Assembly (NCBI RefSeq): GCF_000239855.1
Contig: NZ_BADT01000209.1
Location: forward strand, 1-32,544
Length of the DNA: 32,544 nucleotides
Source of the DNA: Pseudoalteromonas sp. BSi20652
GTDB lineage: Bacteria > Pseudomonadota > Gammaproteobacteria > Enterobacterales > Alteromonadaceae
Direction: 5' to 3'
Shown: positions 28,756 through 32,544 of the stretch, in pieces
Position numbering within the stretch: position 1 is the stretch's first letter
Layout: each line of letters begins with the position of its first letter
Made by a program: the position numbers and the translations under genes
Notes under the pieces: generated by a model
What the model saw: the letters and a program-made list of their open reading frames with translations, nothing else
Databases searched by the model: none
What the model was told of the DNA's origin: nothing

Positions 28756-29496
28756 ATGCAATTAGTTTTATGGCACAAACAAAAGCTTAGCTCACTAATC
28801 ACACTTTGTATGGTTGTGGTTGTTGTACTTGTGTGTGTGCGATTAGGGTTTTGGCAGCTGGAGCGGGGTGAGCAAAAACAGCAGCAACTAACCGCTATTG
28901 CTAAGCAACAGACTCGAGGTGTGATGAGCTGGTCTCAATTACTTAACCTGCCTGATAGCTGGAACAGAACAGGTGTATTGGTTGAGTTAAAAGGGCGGTT
29001 TGTACAAAACCAATATTGGCTTTTAGATAATCAAGTTTATAACGGACAAGTAGGGTACGACCTACTTGCTTTACTAAAGCCTGACAGCGAAGAAAAAGTG
29101 ATTTTAGTTAATTTAGGATGGGTAAAAGCGCCTATATCTAGAGATACATTGCCAAAGGTTACTCTGCCTACAGGTGTTTTTATTCTTAAAGCGCAAATAA
29201 AAGAAAATAACTTAAGTAGCTTTACGCTTGAAGATAAAACTACAAATAACGACTTACCTACAAGAATCCAATCTATCGACTTGAATATGCTGAGCACTCA
29301 AAGCCAGCAATCATTAATTAATTTTATGGCTTACAGACAAGGTACTGGTGATGAGATTGCTACACCTCATTATGAGGCCGTTGTTATGAGCCCTCAAAAA
29401 CATAATGCCTACGCTGTGCAATGGTTTTTGATTGCTGTTGCATGTGCTGTTGTGGCTATTTTTGCGAGTAAAAAAAGGACACATAATGAAAAATAA
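28756..29496 (+). CDS. SURF1-family oxidase assembly protein
   Basis: The 246-residue protein has an N-terminal and a C-terminal membrane helix (about 13-32 and 220-240) around a periplasmic domain, as in SURF1/Shy1. Motifs: RLGFWQLERGEQKQQ right after the first helix, VELKGRFVQNQYWLLDNQVYNGQVGYDLL, and VILVNLGWVKAP. The family helps insert heme a into subunit I. The Shine-Dalgarno is weak. The gene overlaps the next one by 11 bases. Confidence 0.92.
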   Translation: MQLVLWHKQKLSSLITLCMVVVVVLVCVRLGFWQLERGEQKQQQLTAIAKQQTRGVMSWSQLLNLPDSWNRTGVLVELKGRFVQNQYWLLDNQVYNGQVGYDLLALLKPDSEEKVILVNLGWVKAPISRDTLPKVTLPTGVFILKAQIKENNLSSFTLEDKTTNNDLPTRIQSIDLNMLSTQSQQSLINFMAYRQGTGDEIATPHYEAVVMSPQKHNAYAVQWFLIAVACAVVAIFASKKRTHNEK

Positions 29497-29980
29497 TCCC
29501 CTTTTGTTGTTTGTGGGTTGCTGCGCTATCCCTTTAGTTTTGGCATATGGCGCATTAAAGTTTGATTGGTTGCCTACTGCAATTACTAATAATGGCGAGT
29601 TTTTAAGCCAAGAAATAAAACTTAAAAATTGGCCGCAAAATAATCCCAAACAATGGACTATCGCACTTAATTATTCAAACGAATGTAACACCTCATGCAG
29701 CGAACAACTTAATGCACTTAATAACTTATATGTGGCACTTGGTAAAAACCAAGGCAAGGTTGATATGGCTGTAATGGGAAGCCCCGACAATAAAAATCTA
29801 CCATGGAAAATGATTACTGAGCAACCCACTTTAAAACCAGCCAGTTTATATTTAATTGATCATATGGGGTTAGTAGTACTTGAATATCCCTTTAAAGCCG
29901 AGCCACAAGAAAACCGCTTAGTTCAAAAGGGTTTACTAAAAGATCTTAAAAAACTACTTAATTATTCTCGTTCAAGCTAA
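29486..29980 (+). CDS. Small membrane-anchored thioredoxin-like protein of the cox operon
   Basis: A 164-residue protein with one N-terminal membrane anchor (LLLFVGCCAIPLVLAYGAL) and a periplasmic part. It has a CxxxC motif (NECNTSCSEQL, Cys67 and Cys71) in the place where Sco proteins carry their copper-binding CPDIC, then a thioredoxin-like strand/helix pattern and SLYLIDHMGLVVLEYP near the end. No conserved downstream copper His is obvious, unlike in Sco. The start is ATG 29486, supported by AGGAC and its overlap with the SURF1 stop. Similar unnamed genes sit between SURF1 and ctaA in other gammaproteobacteria. A role in copper or disulfide handling during oxidase assembly is inference. 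Confidence 0.75.
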   Translation: MKNNPLLLFVGCCAIPLVLAYGALKFDWLPTAITNNGEFLSQEIKLKNWPQNNPKQWTIALNYSNECNTSCSEQLNALNNLYVALGKNQGKVDMAVMGSPDNKNLPWKMITEQPTLKPASLYLIDHMGLVVLEYPFKAEPQENRLVQKGLLKDLKKLLNYSRSS

Positions 29981-29999
29981 CTCGTTTAGAGTGAGGTAA

Positions 30000-30992
30000 A
30001 TGATGTATAAAAATTATAAAAACTTAGTACTACTTACTGGATTACTTGCTTTAATTGTTGTGGCGTTAGGTGCTTACACTCGTTTGAGCGATGCGGGGTT
30101 AGGGTGCCCCGATTGGCCTGGTTGTTATGGCTTTTTAACAGTACCTAAGCATGAGGCCGACATAGCCTTAGCAACTCAAAGTTATCCAGACATGATGTTC
30201 GAAACCGCAAAAGCGTGGAAAGAAATGATTCATCGCTACTTTGCAGGTGCTTTAGGCTTACTTATTTTAGGTTTATTTGTGTTGGCTTTTTTAAAACGCC
30301 AATACCCAACTACGCCAGTTAAGTTGCCTTTGGCTTTGCTTCTACTAGTGGTTTTTCAGGCTGCCCTTGGTATGTGGACAGTAACCATGAACCTTCAGCC
30401 GCTTATTGTAATGGGTCACTTATTAGGTGGCTTTAGTATTTTGTCATTTATAACGCTATTGTATTTACGGCTAACCGCAAAACCCATTATGGGAGGTGAT
30501 AGCGGTGCAAAACGCTATTTTGGTTTAAGTTTAGTTGCGCTCAGTGTATTGATTATCCAAATTGCACTTGGTGGTTGGCTGGCTGCAAATTACGCCGCTC
30601 CTCATTGTAGTGGTTTGCCATTGTGTAACTTCGCACAACCGTTTTCATTGAGTAGCGTATTTCAATTACCACTTGAGCACAGTAATTATGAGTTTGGTGT
30701 GTTATCGCAGCAAGCGCGTATGTCTATTCATTTATTACACCGCATTTGGGCACTCGTTACTTGCATCGTTCTGGCGTTAATTATGTGGAAAATATACAGC
30801 CAAGCGAACTCTAAAAAAATTAAAAATTGCGTTGTGATCGTATTGCTTGTTCTGCTTTGCCAAATTAGCTTAGGGCTTATTTTAGTACATTGGCATATTC
30901 CGCTGGGAGTTGCACTGGCGCATAACTTGATGGCTGCCATACTGTTATTAAGCATGGTTAGGTTGTGTTATTACCTAAAATCACGCACATAA
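30000..30992 (+). CDS. ctaA: Heme A synthase (COX15 family)
   Basis: Oxidises heme O to heme A. The 330-residue protein has about eight membrane helices. Motifs: GAYTRLSDAGLGCPDWPGCYG with the conserved Cys pair, EMIHRYFAGALGLL, VMGHLLGGFSIL, the second half LGGWLAANYAAPHCSGLPLC, and heme-ligand His residues in IHLLHRIWAL and VALAHNLMA. Two ATGs occur in a row (30000 and 30003); GAGG at 29993-29996 is spaced better for the second. Confidence 0.95.
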   Translation: MMYKNYKNLVLLTGLLALIVVALGAYTRLSDAGLGCPDWPGCYGFLTVPKHEADIALATQSYPDMMFETAKAWKEMIHRYFAGALGLLILGLFVLAFLKRQYPTTPVKLPLALLLLVVFQAALGMWTVTMNLQPLIVMGHLLGGFSILSFITLLYLRLTAKPIMGGDSGAKRYFGLSLVALSVLIIQIALGGWLAANYAAPHCSGLPLCNFAQPFSLSSVFQLPLEHSNYEFGVLSQQARMSIHLLHRIWALVTCIVLALIMWKIYSQANSKKIKNCVVIVLLVLLCQISLGLILVHWHIPLGVALAHNLMAAILLLSMVRLCYYLKSRT

Positions 30993-31001
30993 AGGGGAAA
31001 T

Positions 31002-31934
31002 ATGATGGCACTTATAATTAATGAAAAAACACTGCTACCCGTTAATACTCAATCGCTAATTTCGCGTACTCATAGTTTGCTGCAAGACTACTTAGCAATT
31101 AGTAAATTTAAAGTGGTAGCCATGCTGGTGCTAACAGCTTGGGTTGGTTTAGCACTGGCTCCCGATGTCGGGCGGGGTATGGTCATACAGTTTATTAGCT
31201 TGTTAGGTATAGGGCTACTTTCTGCTGCTGCAGCGGTTATTAATCATGTGGTTGATAGCGAGATAGACTCAAAAATGGCACGGACTCGTCATCGTCCTGT
31301 TGCTAAGGGGCGTTTAAGTAAAACACATGCGCTTAGTTTTGCAGCTGTTATGGGGGTTGCTGGTTTTATTATGCTGATGGTGTGGGCTAATACCTTAACC
31401 GCTATATTAACGTTATTTGCATTGGTAGGTTATGCATTTGTTTATACATCATTTTTAAAGCGTGCAACGCCGCAAAATATTGTTATAGGTGGGTTGGCTG
31501 GCGCAATGCCTCCATTATTAGGTTGGGTGTCAGAAACAAACCAAATGGCAGCAGCCCCTTGGTTACTCGTAATGATAATATTTACCTGGACTCCACCACA
31601 CTTTTGGGCACTCGCTATAGCGCGAAAGAGTGATTATGAACGTGCTAAAATCCCTATGTTACCGGTAACCCATGGTATCGATTTTTGTAAAACCTGCGTT
31701 GTTGCTTATTCTGTTTTACTCGCTGTTGTTTGCGTATTGCCTTATTTAATCGGCATGTCTGGATTAATCTATTTAATAGGTGCATGTGTATTAAATGCAG
31801 TGTTTATATATAAGGCGGTCAAATTAAAAATTGCTGTAAATGATGAGACTGCAATGGACTTATTTCGTTTTTCGATTATTCATTTAATGGTACTCTTTGT
31901 AATCTTATTTATAGATAAATGGCTCCCTTTATGA
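31002..31934 (+). CDS. ctaB: Protoheme IX farnesyltransferase (heme O synthase)
   Basis: UbiA-family enzyme adding a farnesyl group to heme B, the step before CtaA. The 310-residue protein has about nine membrane segments. Diphosphate/Mg-binding motifs: NHVVDSEIDSKMARTRHRPV and the second loop around ARKSDYERAKIPMLPV, plus ITKxTPPHFWALA-like WTPPHFWALAIA. Two ATGs are adjacent (31002, 31005). It overlaps the Sco gene by 4 bases (ATGA). Confidence 0.96.
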   Translation: MMALIINEKTLLPVNTQSLISRTHSLLQDYLAISKFKVVAMLVLTAWVGLALAPDVGRGMVIQFISLLGIGLLSAAAAVINHVVDSEIDSKMARTRHRPVAKGRLSKTHALSFAAVMGVAGFIMLMVWANTLTAILTLFALVGYAFVYTSFLKRATPQNIVIGGLAGAMPPLLGWVSETNQMAAAPWLLVMIIFTWTPPHFWALAIARKSDYERAKIPMLPVTHGIDFCKTCVVAYSVLLAVVCVLPYLIGMSGLIYLIGACVLNAVFIYKAVKLKIAVNDETAMDLFRFSIIHLMVLFVILFIDKWLPL

Positions 31935-32544
31935 AGCAGTTATGGCTTGGGTTAATTGTTATTTTAGTTTTGTTTTTATCAGCATGTTCAAATGAAAATA
32001 GCCCAACAGATGTAGATGCATTGGTTTACGAAAATGCAAAACCACTGTCTGATTTTACGTTAAACGATCAGCGCGGTGAATTAGTGACTAAGAAACAATT
32101 TATAGGACAGTGGAATTTAGTTTTTTTGGGTTATACAAGTTGCCCAGACATTTGCCCACTAACGCTTGCTAAGTTAAATGCTGTTTATAAAAACTTACAG
32201 GCGGACTATCCACTACAAATTTGGTTTTTATCGGTAGACCCGAATCGAGATACACCAGCTAAACGAAAGCAATATATAGATTACTTTAACTCTGACTTTT
32301 TAGCTGTATCAGGGGAACATAAACACCTTTTTCCTGTTGTTCGAGAGCTTGGTTTAATTTACGCCATTAGCGATAGCAACGAATCTGAGTATACGGTTGA
32401 TCATAGTGCCTCAGTAGCTATGGTTGATCAAAATGGTGCCGTAAGGGCTATTTTTAAACCAGAATTTAAACAAGGTAGTGTGCCATTAATTAATGCGACT
32501 ACTTTAACTAAAGAGTTTAAAAAAATAGCCGATTACTATAAAAA
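31931..32544 (+). CDS. SCO1/SenC-type copper chaperone (3' end outside the window)
   Basis: The frame opens at ATG 31931 and runs to the window end without a stop, about 204 codons. A lipoprotein signal ends in FLSACS with the lipidated Cys near residue 19. The thioredoxin-like domain has the copper ligands Cys71 and Cys75 (TSCPDICP) and His158 (VDHSASV). Sco proteins deliver copper to the CuA site of subunit II, so together with CtaG both copper centres are served. It overlaps ctaB by 4 bases. Confidence 0.93.
   Translation, partial: MKQLWLGLIVILVLFLSACSNENSPTDVDALVYENAKPLSDFTLNDQRGELVTKKQFIGQWNLVFLGYTSCPDICPLTLAKLNAVYKNLQADYPLQIWFLSVDPNRDTPAKRKQYIDYFNSDFLAVSGEHKHLFPVVRELGLIYAISDSNESEYTVDHSASVAMVDQNGAVRAIFKPEFKQGSVPLINATTLTKEFKKIADYYK

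Overview
The window looks like chromosomal DNA from a marine gammaproteobacterium, most likely Pseudoalteromonas or a close Alteromonadales relative. This is inferred from gene content and the fairly AT-rich composition, not from a database search. I saw no tRNA, rRNA, CRISPR array or intact insertion sequence.

Left edge (1-6640) is the accessory part. It holds two copies of a two-gene unit: a beta-propeller-like lipoprotein followed, with near-overlapping stop and start, by a very large protein with an OmpA-like peptidoglycan-binding domain. In copy 1 the lipoprotein gene is cut by the window edge and frameshifted at an A7 tract, while its 1559-residue partner is intact. In copy 2 the lipoprotein is intact, but its partner survives only as a roughly 31-codon N-terminal stub that still carries the YLLTGYV motif. 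The large protein has no signal peptide yet carries a periplasm-type domain and a hydrophobic stretch. A secreted effector with a lipoprotein partner is a reasonable hypothesis, but it is not proven here.

Leucine block (6660-11665): a textbook attenuator (22-residue leader peptide with four consecutive Leu codons, pause hairpin, antiterminator, terminator) precedes leuABCD, which is closed by a strong terminator. A hairpin sits between leuB and leuC.

Middle (11698-23871) is a mosaic of short units: a DUF3360-type membrane protein; two convergent secreted proteins of unknown function; a TerB-like protein; an FMN reductase divergent from a LysR regulator with a perfect palindromic operator candidate between them; an S41-type lipoprotein protease with a small lipoprotein; endonuclease I; the cbpA-cbpM co-chaperone pair; a PepSY-type membrane protein; an unidentified 126-residue protein; a hotdog thioesterase; and lexA with two SOS boxes.

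Right part (24355-32544) is a complete aa3/caa3-type cytochrome c oxidase locus: coxB (with fused cytochrome c), coxA, ctaG, coxC, a DUF2909-like membrane protein on the opposite strand, SURF1, a small thioredoxin-like protein with a CxxxC motif, ctaA, ctaB and a Sco gene cut by the window end. Together they encode three structural subunits, copper insertion (CtaG, Sco), heme A synthesis (CtaB then CtaA) and assembly (SURF1).
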